Assembly: GCA_021604405.1 (NCBI GenBank)
Contig: BQJA01000003.1
Coordinates: forward strand, 31,654 to 95,653
Source: Nitrosomonas sp.
GTDB lineage: Bacteria; Pseudomonadota; Gammaproteobacteria; Burkholderiales; Nitrosomonadaceae
Length of the DNA stretch: 64,000 nucleotides
Direction of reading: 5' to 3'
Shown here: piece by piece, positions 1-9,962 of the stretch
How positions within the stretch are numbered: the stretch's first letter is position 1
Layout of the letters: every line of letters begins with the position of its first letter
Notes under the pieces: generated by a model
Database searches by the model: none
Seen by the model: the letters and a program-made list of their open reading frames with translations, nothing else
What the model was told of the DNA's origin: nothing
Made by a program: the position numbers and the translations under genes

Positions 1-1997
1 GAGTTAACAATATCGCCCAGTTTACTGGTCGTACGACTGCGGAATTTATTAACTACCGTGGCACTGGCACAGCTGAATGTGCCACTTACACCTTCTTTAA
101 CAGCATCTCCCCGTAAAAAATCAACTCGCTCCAAACCACAGTTGTCTACAATACCCGCAACATTTTTATCAAGTAATGCTTTTTGCACCGCAGTCAAATT
201 GGCATATTCAAATGCAACACCATCACTGCTACCCTTTGTGACAATGACGCGGGACGCCGGATTAATGGTACCCGGTGACAGTGAAATGTCCGCAGCATTC
301 CATTCTGTGGCACCCAGATTACCTACGGAATCAATAGGGATTGATAATAATTGACCACTCCAATCGCCACTGTTAAATTTCGCCTGGTAAATACGCCCGT
401 TAGTCATTAATGAATTTGAATTAGCAGCTACTGCAGATGCCGAGCCGGTACGCGAAACGATGCTTGACAACGAATTTGTCAAGGCCTCGGCAAATGTCCC
501 CGGATCTGCTGCACTGAAAAAGTTACCGCGTCCATTGACAGCCGCATGCCAAAGATCGTCTATTTTCGCAGCATCACTTACAGAGGGATCCGGCCAGGCC
601 TGAGCACCCGACGGTAACGTCGCCAGTGATCCACTGACACCCAGACCCACGGTAAAAGTAACCATATGCTGCCAGAAAGCAGGATCTGATGGATTGGTTG
701 GAACTTTATTTTGCATATCAGCGCGCAGATCTCTCTTCCAATAATGCATCGCGACATCAGCCAGGGTATTGCTGTAACTATCAGAATAGGGAAGTGCAGG
801 CGTGTACGTATAGGCTGGCGGTGTAGCCGGAGAGGAATCATTGTTTATACTGGCACCCGCCGAATTATCGGTGTTTCCCACACTTGGGGAAGAACCATTC
901 CAGAAACCATCAGTCATCAGGATATTGTAATTCTGGCGGCATTCATGCTGCGTTCCCCCGGTTGAACCCGGCGTTTCACCCCAGGGACCTTTATCATCCG
1001 CTCGCTCGTAGTATTTACCAACTTCTTTTATCGCACTTCGCAGTGGCGTACCGGATGTTGGAATAGGATGTTCATAAAGATTGGTAAAGAAGTTTGTCCG
1101 GTCTGTACCTGTAAATTGTCTAACACCCGTGATCACTACATCAGTTTTACCGCCATCAACCGTTGTCTCACCTTTATTGATCGCGCCAAATCCAACACGC
1201 ATTGTATTACCCTGTGCCGAAAATGCTTTACCAATACCCGCGCGAGCCAATAGTATACGAGAGCGATAATAGGTGTACCAATTGGCAAAATTCTGAATTT
1301 CCTCATCATAAGTACAAACCCCTGCTGTACAATCACTTCGGTTGCTGCGACCATGACCGCTATAGCTCGGTATATTTGAGCGGATTTCCTGTTTTGTATA
1401 ATTATTCCAATTCCATTCGTCACCGCCGTTAAAAAAGAAATAAACCGCCGGATAAAAAGTTTTACTTGAAGATGAATAACCACAGCCTGCGGGCGGCAGG
1501 TTATTGCAACTGTCCCAGCCTGCGGATTGCGTATTGTTTACCGTTAAATTACGTGATCCTGCGCTTGTTTTCGTCGGGTTGTGAAAAGCGGCGGTCGGCA
1601 CCGCATTTGGCATTAAACTACCATCCGAATTAGACCAGGGTTGGTAGGTGACTGCCGGATTGTAATAAATGGGATTAGTTTGGGGTGAACGCGTTCTCGC
1701 GCTGTAGGAAAAACCGTCGGCAAATATTGGCACATAATTAGAATAATCGGATCCGCTGTTATATACGGAAGAAGCCCTTGGAAACATGAAATAGGAATAG
1801 ATTGCATCGTCCGGCATGATCTCCCAGTGCATTGACCCTGAGTCATCCAGCGTAAACATGACATTCGGCGAAATATTTCCGCCCAAAAAAAGCGGGCTAT
1901 TGGAGAGTGGCAGCAAGGCGTGCGCATGGCCCGCTAAAATAAGCGGCAAGCAAACCATCCAACTTGCCACCCTCGAGCGAATCAGATTATTTTCCAT
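1..1997 (-). CDS. pilY1: Type IV pilus assembly/adhesin PilY1, N-terminal part (runs off the window start)
   Basis: My translation of the minus strand from ATG at 1997 stays open to base 1 (MENNLIRSRVASWMVCLPLILAGHAHALLPLSNSPLFLGGNISPNVMFTLDDSGSMHWE...). Signal peptide, vWA MIDAS motif DDSGSM, and position downstream of pilV/W/X. Missing from the ORF track because it has no stop in the window. Confidence 0.9.
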   Translation of the reverse strand, partial: MENNLIRSRVASWMVCLPLILAGHAHALLPLSNSPLFLGGNISPNVMFTLDDSGSMHWEIMPDDAIYSYFMFPRASSVYNSGSDYSNYVPIFADGFSYSARTRSPQTNPIYYNPAVTYQPWSNSDGSLMPNAVPTAAFHNPTKTSAGSRNLTVNNTQSAGWDSCNNLPPAGCGYSSSSKTFYPAVYFFFNGGDEWNWNNYTKQEIRSNIPSYSGHGRSNRSDCTAGVCTYDEEIQNFANWYTYYRSRILLARAGIGKAFSAQGNTMRVGFGAINKGETTVDGGKTDVVITGVRQFTGTDRTNFFTNLYEHPIPTSGTPLRSAIKEVGKYYERADDKGPWGETPGSTGGTQHECRQNYNILMTDGFWNGSSPSVGNTDNSAGASINNDSSPATPPAYTYTPALPYSDSYSNTLADVAMHYWKRDLRADMQNKVPTNPSDPAFWQHMVTFTVGLGVSGSLATLPSGAQAWPDPSVSDAAKIDDLWHAAVNGRGNFFSAADPGTFAEALTNSLSSIVSRTGSASAVAANSNSLMTNGRIYQAKFNSGDWSGQLLSIPIDSVGNLGATEWNAADISLSPGTINPASRVIVTKGSSDGVAFEYANLTAVQKALLDKNVAGIVDNCGLERVDFLRGDAVKEGVSGTFSCASATVVNKFRSRTTSKLGDIVN

Positions 1998-2030
1998 AAT
2001 TTCACCATCTTCTCTCTAATTACCATATGA

Positions 2031-2621
2031 CTACGGTCTGAATATTTCTTGCAACTGGACTACCGTACCTTGTTTAGCACCTTGCGCGCGTACTGTAATA
2101 CGGTAGTAGTACCGCAGACTGCTGCCCGGCGGTGTTTTCCGAATCCCTTCGATGAGATAAGTCGGCGCAGGCACCCCCGCGGGCAGCGCAGGTGCTGTAT
2201 AAGGGATGCCATCCACCCTGAATACAGTGCCTGCAACGTAGGCTATCGGACATAATGGCGTGCAGTTAGTGACCCACGCTGGGTTACCCGGATTCCCGGG
2301 TTCTCCGGGCGCGGCTATGCCGGTGCCGTAATAACACAATCCTGCAGTGCAAGCTGCATCAAAGCCGGTAACACCGATGACGGGCATTGGCGTATTGGTA
2401 GTGGGATCGTTATCGCGAATATGTTGTTCGGCATAACGTAACGCCATTTCTGCAGCCTGAAGCGCCAGATTGCGATCACGCAGATTGCCCGACATACGCT
2501 CTTCCATGCTCGCCGTCTTCATTGCGGTAATGCCAAGTAAGGTTATTACAACCAGAAAAATCAAACCGGTGACAAATGTCGCCCCAAGCTGTTTTTGTTG
2601 AAAACAAAATTTTGCATTCAT
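2031..2621 (-). CDS. pilX: Type IV pilus minor pilin/assembly protein PilX
   Basis: QLGATFVTGLIFLVVITLLGITAMKTASMEERMSGNLRDRNLALQAAE; start overlaps the pilW stop by 4 nt. Confidence 0.88.
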   Translation of the reverse strand: MNAKFCFQQKQLGATFVTGLIFLVVITLLGITAMKTASMEERMSGNLRDRNLALQAAEMALRYAEQHIRDNDPTTNTPMPVIGVTGFDAACTAGLCYYGTGIAAPGEPGNPGNPAWVTNCTPLCPIAYVAGTVFRVDGIPYTAPALPAGVPAPTYLIEGIRKTPPGSSLRYYYRITVRAQGAKQGTVVQLQEIFRP

Positions 2622-3439
2622 GGCAAAATGTTTATCCGGTTGCGCAAATTAAATGTTTCAGTAAAAGCGCGTCTAAGCCGCCTGTCCGCTGGAACAGCGG
2701 TAACTGCACCGTTACAGTTCAAGTAGCTATTTCCTGCTAATACAATATTTGTTTGCTCAGAACGAATCAGCACACAAATACGCGCGGTAACGACTTGGGT
2801 CCAGTCAGCAGGTGCCGCAACATATTGATTGGCTGACTGATCACCGGTGGTATCAATGCCATAAAGAACTTGCAAATCTTCGACATTATCCAATAATACC
2901 TGGCCGGTTGGCGGCGCGCCGGGCACAGCCGGCGCAGCTGCGATCGTGCCGGCACACTGTAATTGTGCGTTAGCCACATCCAGATTAAAATGGTTCTGGA
3001 TGATATTCGCGCCAGCGACGATATCGGCTTCGGTTACCGGTGTTCCGACACCACAATCCCGATCCCCAACGGTCCCATCATATTGCAGCGTTATCGTATC
3101 AGCGGCTCCTGCACCACCGTCGGTACCCGTGATGGCATTGCCCGTGAAAGCCACCTTAAAACCAGTGAACGGAATATTCGTATGTCCCGCCTGCTTAATG
3201 CTGCGTCCTAAAATTTCCAGTGCAAAACGACCACTTTCCTGTATGCGGGCATTGGTCTCCTGCAAACGGAAAGCCTGACGACTGCTGGTAAAAACCGTCC
3301 CAACCACCAGCAGCAATACCAAACTAATTGTCAATGCGATCATTAACTCCACTAAAGTGAAACCTTGCTGGGTTTTGGAATTTTGCTTTCCTTTACCGGT
3401 ATTTGACCTGGGGCAATCCATCTGTAAAAAAAACCTCAT
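2618..3439 (-). CDS. pilW: Type IV pilus minor pilin PilW (start chosen at MRFFLQMD)
   Basis: QQGFTLVELMIALTISLVLLLVVGTVF prepilin motif. The internal start gives a 4-nt overlap with pilV; the track ORF extends to 3493. Confidence 0.88.
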   Translation of the reverse strand: MRFFLQMDCPRSNTGKGKQNSKTQQGFTLVELMIALTISLVLLLVVGTVFTSSRQAFRLQETNARIQESGRFALEILGRSIKQAGHTNIPFTGFKVAFTGNAITGTDGGAGAADTITLQYDGTVGDRDCGVGTPVTEADIVAGANIIQNHFNLDVANAQLQCAGTIAAAPAVPGAPPTGQVLLDNVEDLQVLYGIDTTGDQSANQYVAAPADWTQVVTARICVLIRSEQTNIVLAGNSYLNCNGAVTAVPADRRLRRAFTETFNLRNRINILP

Positions 3440-3954
3440 GGCGAGAACCTTGTTAAGAAACAACGCATTGCAGCGGGCGTACCGGCAGGGCACACAGGAT
3501 CAATATTGACGCCCATTTCTTTCTCGGTCCACATTAACGTGATCGTAAATCCGTTCACCAAATTACCGGCTACTGCACCCTGTCCGCCGGGAAGAGAATT
3601 AGCATTCGCGGTGTTCCACTGTGCATGATCATATGCTGCCATTTGAGCAGCTGTACAATCAACCGCGGTGCAGTCATTGCTGGCAGGAATTCCTGCATTG
3701 AGGTTATCGTAATTTCCAGCGCGCACACCTGCCAGATTGGCACGCATACGATCGGCAATATCCAGTGTCTGTTGCGTAGCAATTGAACGAAATTGCGCAA
3801 CATTGTTGCTGCGCATGCCCGTAGTAACCAATGCTGCCATACCCAACAAACCTAATGACAAGACTAGAATTGTCACCAGCACTTCCAGCATACTGAAGCC
3901 CTTTTGTGTTTGTTGAATAAGTCCACAAAAATTAACTCTACTATTCAAGAGCAT
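3436..3954 (-). CDS. pilV: Type IV pilus modification/minor pilin PilV
   Basis: QKGFSMLEVLVTILVLSLGLLGMAAL prepilin motif; operon context. Confidence 0.87.
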   Translation of the reverse strand: MLLNSRVNFCGLIQQTQKGFSMLEVLVTILVLSLGLLGMAALVTTGMRSNNVAQFRSIATQQTLDIADRMRANLAGVRAGNYDNLNAGIPASNDCTAVDCTAAQMAAYDHAQWNTANANSLPGGQGAVAGNLVNGFTITLMWTEKEMGVNIDPVCPAGTPAAMRCFLTRFSP

Positions 3955-4505
3955 GCACCAGTTCCTGTTTCTGTGCGCAAGCGCCCTTGATTATTCAGAA
4001 TGATGGCCCTGGACATCGCCGCACCACGGTCATCGCACAAAGAAAAGGTGCCATTAAACCCGAACGCAAAACCACTCGCCGAAAACGTCACCCTCCCTCC
4101 ATTATTGCCATTCAACGTATTACCACCGGCAAATGGCGAGCCAACCTGAAGAATTTGCTCGCCCGCATCGACCACCCCGTTACTGTTCGGATCGGCAAAC
4201 ACTAACCAACCATTTGACCAAACCGTGCCACCAGTACAAGCAGTACCATCGATACTCGGGCAAATCGTGGCTGGACTGCCTCTTTTAACCGCTTCACTTT
4301 TAGCCAGCATCATTGCTGAAAAAAAATTGTTACTTTGCGTTAACAGGAGACTGTCCTGGATAAATACGCGATAGCTCGGCACCGCCATACTCAGCAGAAT
4401 ACTTGCCACACTCAACGTGACAAGCAGTTCTATTAATGTGAAGCCCCTGCTGATCGGCATGATCAATATCATTTTTCCTATAATCATCGAATAATTCACA
4501 ACCAT
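3945..4505 (-). CDS. FimT/FimU-type pseudopilin (GspH domain)
   Basis: SRGFTLIELLVTLSVASILLSMAVPSY prepilin motif, GspH-like C-terminus (RVTFSASGFAFGFNGTFSLCDDRG). Confidence 0.85.
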   Translation of the reverse strand: MVVNYSMIIGKMILIMPISRGFTLIELLVTLSVASILLSMAVPSYRVFIQDSLLLTQSNNFFSAMMLAKSEAVKRGSPATICPSIDGTACTGGTVWSNGWLVFADPNSNGVVDAGEQILQVGSPFAGGNTLNGNNGGRVTFSASGFAFGFNGTFSLCDDRGAAMSRAIILNNQGRLRTETGTGACS

Positions 4506-4780
4506 TCGATATAACGGTCTCGACTGAAGCTAACTTTAACTTTTTAATCGCACATTTTATTTTTAACCATTTATCACGCTTTATTATCAATCTACAAAAA
4601 TATAACCTGAAACGAATGCCCAGCTGGCGTATCATTCAACCTGAGAACAGCAGTAGATCCCAAATGAGTGATAAGTGCATATACGCCGTTATATCTTTCA
4701 CCTTCTTAGTGAATAACACAAAAGCGCTTACGGTGTACCGCCATTTAAACACCATCCACTGCGGTATTTAAGCTAAAGGA

Positions 4781-5920
4781 ATGAACAATAAGGATGGAAT
4801 GAAACAAGATGTTATTGTGATCGGTGGTGGCATTATTGGACTCGCCACAGCAGAACGTCTATTGGCACAAGGCGCGAAGGTAACCATTCTGGAACGGAAC
4901 AAAATTGGACAAGAATCATCGTGGGCAGGTGGTGGTATATTGTCGCCACTTTGCCCATGGGATTATTCAGACGACGTAACCCGCCTGACCAACTACAGCT
5001 TGATGCTTTTCCCAACGTGGGTTACGGCATTATATGAAGCAACAAAAATTGACCCTGAATTTGAAACTTGTGGAATGCTCTTGCTGCCAACATTTGACAA
5101 ACAAGTTGCTCAACAATGGTGTGCAACCCATAATGTCAGAATTGAAGAGAAAATGATTATGCTTCCTTTCTCTCCTGCCTATGAACTAGCAAAAGATAAC
5201 CATCAAAAAACAACTAATGCGCTGTTTCTGCCAGATATTGCTCAGGTCCGCAATCCACGCTTATTGCACGCGCTCAAGAATAAAGTATTGGCACTCGGTG
5301 GAAAAATTATTGAATACTGTACTGTTCACGAAATTAAAACAGCAAAGCGGAAAGTACAGGCTGTACTCACCAGTAGCGGAATGGTTCATGCAGCGCAATA
5401 CATCGTGGCTGCAGGCGCATGGAGCCAGGAAATACTTGGCAGACACGCCTTGAATTTGAACATCAGACCATCGCGTGGACAAATGCTGCTATTTAAATTT
5501 GCCGCACCACCTTTACGCAATATTCTTCTGCAAAAGAATTTATATTTAATTCCCCGCAGAGATGGGCACTTACTGGTTGGCAGTACACTGGAAGATGTTG
5601 GATTTATTAAAAATACAACAACGACCGCTCGCAATGAGTTATTTCAGCGCGCACAAAAACTGCTGCCCATACTAAACAACGTGCCAATTAAAAAGCAATG
5701 GGCCGGATTACGTCCCGCTTCACCCCATAACATCCCAACCATCGGAAGACACCCGCAGCTAAACAATCTTTTTATTAACAGTGGACATTTCCGCTATGGC
5801 GTCACGATGGCGCCAGCCAGCGCTGAAATTCTGTTTAATGAAATAATCGGTGCGCCACAACCATTTGACACAACCGCATACCAAATGGACCTGGATACCT
5901 CTGGTAAGCCGTCAAGCTAG
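4781..5920 (+). CDS. thiO: Glycine oxidase ThiO-like FAD-dependent amine oxidase
   Basis: VIVIGGGIIGLATAERL Rossmann motif; RPSRGQMLLF and GLRPASPHNIPTIGRHP typical of ThiO/DAO. Confidence 0.85.
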   Translation: MNNKDGMKQDVIVIGGGIIGLATAERLLAQGAKVTILERNKIGQESSWAGGGILSPLCPWDYSDDVTRLTNYSLMLFPTWVTALYEATKIDPEFETCGMLLLPTFDKQVAQQWCATHNVRIEEKMIMLPFSPAYELAKDNHQKTTNALFLPDIAQVRNPRLLHALKNKVLALGGKIIEYCTVHEIKTAKRKVQAVLTSSGMVHAAQYIVAAGAWSQEILGRHALNLNIRPSRGQMLLFKFAAPPLRNILLQKNLYLIPRRDGHLLVGSTLEDVGFIKNTTTTARNELFQRAQKLLPILNNVPIKKQWAGLRPASPHNIPTIGRHPQLNNLFINSGHFRYGVTMAPASAEILFNEIIGAPQPFDTTAYQMDLDTSGKPSS

Positions 5921-5933
5921 CATTGATAATGCA

Positions 5934-6881
5934 CTAGTTAACTTTTGGCAAGGGAAATACCACCGATTCAACAACCCCACTTAATTCTTCGACGATCACT
6001 TCGCTCCCCGTTTGCTCCATTCCAATTTGCTTAAGACGCGTGATCACCTGTTGCACCAAAATTTCTGGCGCGGAAGCACCTGCGGTAATCCCAATATGGT
6101 TCTTTCCAATTAACCATTTATCTTGTAATTGCGCCGCACGGTCAACCATATATGCTTCCACATCGGCATTCCGCGCCACTTCACATAGACGGTTTGAGTT
6201 TGAACTATTGGGCGAACCAACCACAATCACCAGATCACACTGACTAACCATTTGTTTAACCGCGTCCTGGCGATTTTGGGTGGCATAGCATATATCGTCT
6301 TTTTTGGGTCCTGTAATTAGTGGAAAACGCTGTTTTAAAGCATCCACGATTCTCGCGGCATCATCTACCGACAATGTCGTCTGAGTAACATATGCTAAAT
6401 TCGCAGCATCTTTAACTTGTAAGGTTTCCACATCATCGGCTGTTTCTACCAGATACATACCGTTATCTTCGCCATCAATTTGTCCCATGGTTCCCTCAAC
6501 TTCAGGATGACCTTGATGGCCAATCATAATAATTTCCTTACCTTCTTTACGCATCTTCGCGACTTCAACATGAACTTTAGTAACGAGTGGACAGGTCGCG
6601 TCAAAAATTCTCAGCTTACGGATTTTAGCCTCCCGCCGCACTTGGTGAGAAACACCGTGTGCACTAAAGATCAAGATACTCTCTTGTGGGACCTCATCAA
6701 GATTCTCAACAAATATTGCGCCTTTTTTTTCCAGATCCTCCACAACAAAGCGATTATGCACCACCTCATGACGCACATAAATAGGTGCACCATGTACGGT
6801 CAGTGCTCTTTCAACAATCTCAATAGCCCGATCAACGCCGGCGCAAAATCCTCTTGGGTTTGCAAGCAATACTTTGATCAT
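5934..6881 (-). CDS. ispH: 4-hydroxy-3-methylbut-2-enyl diphosphate reductase
   Basis: [58 protein letters not shown]. Confidence 0.97.
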   Translation of the reverse strand: MIKVLLANPRGFCAGVDRAIEIVERALTVHGAPIYVRHEVVHNRFVVEDLEKKGAIFVENLDEVPQESILIFSAHGVSHQVRREAKIRKLRIFDATCPLVTKVHVEVAKMRKEGKEIIMIGHQGHPEVEGTMGQIDGEDNGMYLVETADDVETLQVKDAANLAYVTQTTLSVDDAARIVDALKQRFPLITGPKKDDICYATQNRQDAVKQMVSQCDLVIVVGSPNSSNSNRLCEVARNADVEAYMVDRAAQLQDKWLIGKNHIGITAGASAPEILVQQVITRLKQIGMEQTGSEVIVEELSGVVESVVFPLPKVN

Positions 6882-6935
6882 ATGTCATTCTCCATCTTTT
6901 TGAAATTCCTCAGCATTATTTCAAATAATCTCAAG

Positions 6936-8054
6936 CTATACCTGCTGATAGCGCTTCGCTAATGCAGCACGCTGCTGGTAAGCTTCACGCGCAATCTGGA
7001 TATCTTCCAGAAAATAGGGCAATTCTTTAATTAACATCGCTTGGGGGCCATCCACTAAAGCTTTATTTGGAACCGGATGAAAATCAACCAGCACCATATT
7101 CGCGCCCGCGATGATACCTTGTGCGGTCACATGCATAATATCAGGAATATCATCCGGCGATTGTGCGCGTATTCCAACCGAATGTGAAGGATCAATACAT
7201 ACCGGCATGCGCGTCAAACGCTTCACAACTGGCACATGGGCAAAATCCACAAAATTTCGATGCGGGTCTCCCATATTGGTTTTCATCCCACGCAAACCAA
7301 AAATTACCTTGTGGTTTCCCTCAGAAGCCAAATACTCAGCCGCATTGAGAGATTCATCCAACGTTATGCCAAAACCTCGTTTGATCAACACCGGAAAATC
7401 CTGCTGACGCCCGACATTTTTCAGCAATTCAAAGTTTTGTGTATTTCGTGTCCCAATTTGCAGCATTACCCCGGTAGAATTGCCTGTCTGGAACAGTGCA
7501 TCATGAATTTCTTCCAAGTGAGATTCATGGGTAATTTCCATTGCAATCACTTTAATTCCATATTTTCCAGCAATATCGAAAACATACGGAAGGCAACTTC
7601 TACCGTGTCCCTGGAATGAATAAGGACTGGTGCGCGGCTTATAAGCGCCCATACGGGTACAAACCTGACCATGTTCACTTAACGCTTTCATCATCATCTC
7701 GACATGTTCCAGTGTATCCACCGCGCACAATCCAGCAAACACATTAAGTGTATCCTGACCAAACCGCACACCGTTATAATCAAAGTTGGCAGGGCGGTCG
7801 TCATTTTTGTGACGGCCAAGCACACGGTATTCCTCAGAAACTCTTACCACTCGCTCAACACAGGGCAGGCTGCCGATTTCTTCAATTGACAATGCTTTCG
7901 TATTGCCAATCAGGTATACCTCTGTCAATGTATGCTCGATACCTACCTCTGTATGCACACGCGAAGAAATACCAGGAAGATTTGCCAAATGCGCCAGTAG
8001 CTGTTTATATTCCGGACTATCGGGCCGGGTATCCGGGATCAATATAAGGATCAT
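6936..8054 (-). CDS. DAHP synthase family protein (type I-beta-like) with N-terminal ferredoxin/ACT-like domain
   Basis: MGAYKPRTSPYSFQGHG, LIKRGF, CIDPSHSVGIR, ALVDGPQAM. Active-site motifs partly divergent (see findings). Confidence 0.85.
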   Translation of the reverse strand: MILILIPDTRPDSPEYKQLLAHLANLPGISSRVHTEVGIEHTLTEVYLIGNTKALSIEEIGSLPCVERVVRVSEEYRVLGRHKNDDRPANFDYNGVRFGQDTLNVFAGLCAVDTLEHVEMMMKALSEHGQVCTRMGAYKPRTSPYSFQGHGRSCLPYVFDIAGKYGIKVIAMEITHESHLEEIHDALFQTGNSTGVMLQIGTRNTQNFELLKNVGRQQDFPVLIKRGFGITLDESLNAAEYLASEGNHKVIFGLRGMKTNMGDPHRNFVDFAHVPVVKRLTRMPVCIDPSHSVGIRAQSPDDIPDIMHVTAQGIIAGANMVLVDFHPVPNKALVDGPQAMLIKELPYFLEDIQIAREAYQQRAALAKRYQQV

Positions 8055-8158
8055 GAAAAATATTCCTGGGGAATAACGCCAAAAACAAATACAAGAAAAA
8101 ATGGAGCCTGATTTTACCTGAAAAAACTATTGGTTACTATTGCATGACAAGTATATGT

Positions 8159-9943
8159 CTAGCGCTCATCCTGCTGAGATTTCGCTACGGCACGAAGGTA
8201 TGTGCGCATCACCGTACTTTGATACACCACACCCGCAAAATGGTACGACCTTTTATCAGTTACCACTGGCACACTGACCCCGACAAAATCCTTTAACAAT
8301 GCAAACGCCTCAAGCACATTCATTTGAGCATCCAATATGATCGGTGGTTTGGCAAGAAAACGCGTTACAGGTTCAGAAAGCGATTCCTCATCAACCTGTG
8401 CCAACAATATGACACCATTGACTTGACCCAACAAACGTCCTTCATGATCAATAACATAAGCTTCACTCGCACGCTGTTTAGCAATCGTATCACGGACCGT
8501 TGAAATAGTTGCATCACCTGTCACGACCACCGGTTTTTTTTCTTCAACCAGCTGATCGATTGGAGTTTCACGCAATAATTGATGCGCTCTGGGCTCATCG
8601 GGTTCGATACCGCGTTCACGAAGTTGCTGATAAAAGTACGAGCGGTTAAACAATGCTTGGGTGACTGTATTTGCTACAACAACGGAAACCATTACTGCAG
8701 TCATAAGATAAAAATTTGCTGTCAATTCAAAAACGATTAAGATTGTCGCAAGCGGTGAACCCACCACACGACTAATCACGGCACCCATTCCCGCAACACC
8801 ATACACGGCCGGAGAAGAAGTTACGATACCTAACGCATTTACACCCAGCCCAATTGCTGTACCCATCATCGTACCGATGAAAAGCGCGGGACCAAACACC
8901 CCTCCCGCAAACCCAGCCGCAAAGCTAATGGATGTCGCCAACAATTTTGCAAAAACCAAAGCAAACAAAACCCCAACTGTTAGCTCTAGCATTAAGGCAT
9001 CCCGGACAACCTGCTCGCCGAGTCCGAATGTTTGGGGGTACGCGACAATAATTGCCCCCAACAACACACCACCAAGGATAGCACGCACCACTGGAGGGCC
9101 AGGCAAACGCAGCGCATATAGACTAAACGTACGCATTAACGCCATATAAATCACAGCCAGTCCACCACCAACCGCCCCAACCAATGCAAATAATGCATAT
9201 TCCCAGTTTGCCGGAACAGACAGATCTGAGAGCAAAAAAAGTACATCAGCAACCCCGTGATTTTTTGCGACAATTGTAGCCACCACTGATGAAACTACAA
9301 TAGGCATCACCGATTTAATCCCAAAGCGGTCGATAACAACCTCATACGCAAAAACCACCCCTGCCAGTGGTGCGGAAAATGAAGCCGAAATTGCACTAGC
9401 AACCCCGCAGGCCAATAGTATTTTTCGACGGGCAGGTGCTAGTTTCATTTTTTTTCCTAACCAAGCGCCAAGCGTTGCGCCAAGATGAACAATCGGGCCA
9501 TACCGCCCAACAGAAGCGCCGCTTCCAATGGAAACAATAGTGGCAACCGCGTTGGTTAAGCCAGCCTTAATCGACATATCGCTATTACCTTGTCGCGCAG
9601 CATAAATGACATCAGCAGGGCCATGATTATACTGCGCAGGCATAGTATAACTTGTGATGATATTGACGATTATCGCCCCGATAACGGGTATGACGAACAA
9701 ATAAACCGGGGAAAAACCCGTTAAATAGATATACAGTGAAGCGCCTGATTCACCCACCAGCAAATCATTTAACCAGCCAATCGCCACCAAAAAGCCAATT
9801 GACGCATAAGCAACTACGCCACCCACCAAGATCGCAAGTAACGCCAACAAAACCGTATCTAACGGGCCAGTTTCAGCAGTATTATTGGTCATTATAAATC
9901 TGATAGCATATAGGACGAACCGCGACAATTTGTCACATGGCAA
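8159..9943 (-). CDS. ClC-family chloride channel/transporter with C-terminal CBS pair
   Basis: GSGASVGRYGPIVHLGA, AGGVFGPALFIG, GMGAVISRVVGSPLATILIVFELT, then two CBS-like segments. Confidence 0.93.
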   Translation of the reverse strand: MPCDKLSRFVLYAIRFIMTNNTAETGPLDTVLLALLAILVGGVVAYASIGFLVAIGWLNDLLVGESGASLYIYLTGFSPVYLFVIPVIGAIIVNIITSYTMPAQYNHGPADVIYAARQGNSDMSIKAGLTNAVATIVSIGSGASVGRYGPIVHLGATLGAWLGKKMKLAPARRKILLACGVASAISASFSAPLAGVVFAYEVVIDRFGIKSVMPIVVSSVVATIVAKNHGVADVLFLLSDLSVPANWEYALFALVGAVGGGLAVIYMALMRTFSLYALRLPGPPVVRAILGGVLLGAIIVAYPQTFGLGEQVVRDALMLELTVGVLFALVFAKLLATSISFAAGFAGGVFGPALFIGTMMGTAIGLGVNALGIVTSSPAVYGVAGMGAVISRVVGSPLATILIVFELTANFYLMTAVMVSVVVANTVTQALFNRSYFYQQLRERGIEPDEPRAHQLLRETPIDQLVEEKKPVVVTGDATISTVRDTIAKQRASEAYVIDHEGRLLGQVNGVILLAQVDEESLSEPVTRFLAKPPIILDAQMNVLEAFALLKDFVGVSVPVVTDKRSYHFAGVVYQSTVMRTYLRAVAKSQQDER

Positions 9944-9962
9944 AAATAGTTAATTTAAGCTA

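Noticed and set aside
58-1927. Small ORFs in both strands over the first 2 kb
   Set aside because: They are out of frame with the continuous pilY1 frame that I can translate from 1997 to the window start.
4640-4780. TPP riboswitch upstream of thiO (a CTGAGA is present)
   Set aside because: The conserved ACCTGATCTGG...CCAGCG part of the THI-box is not there.
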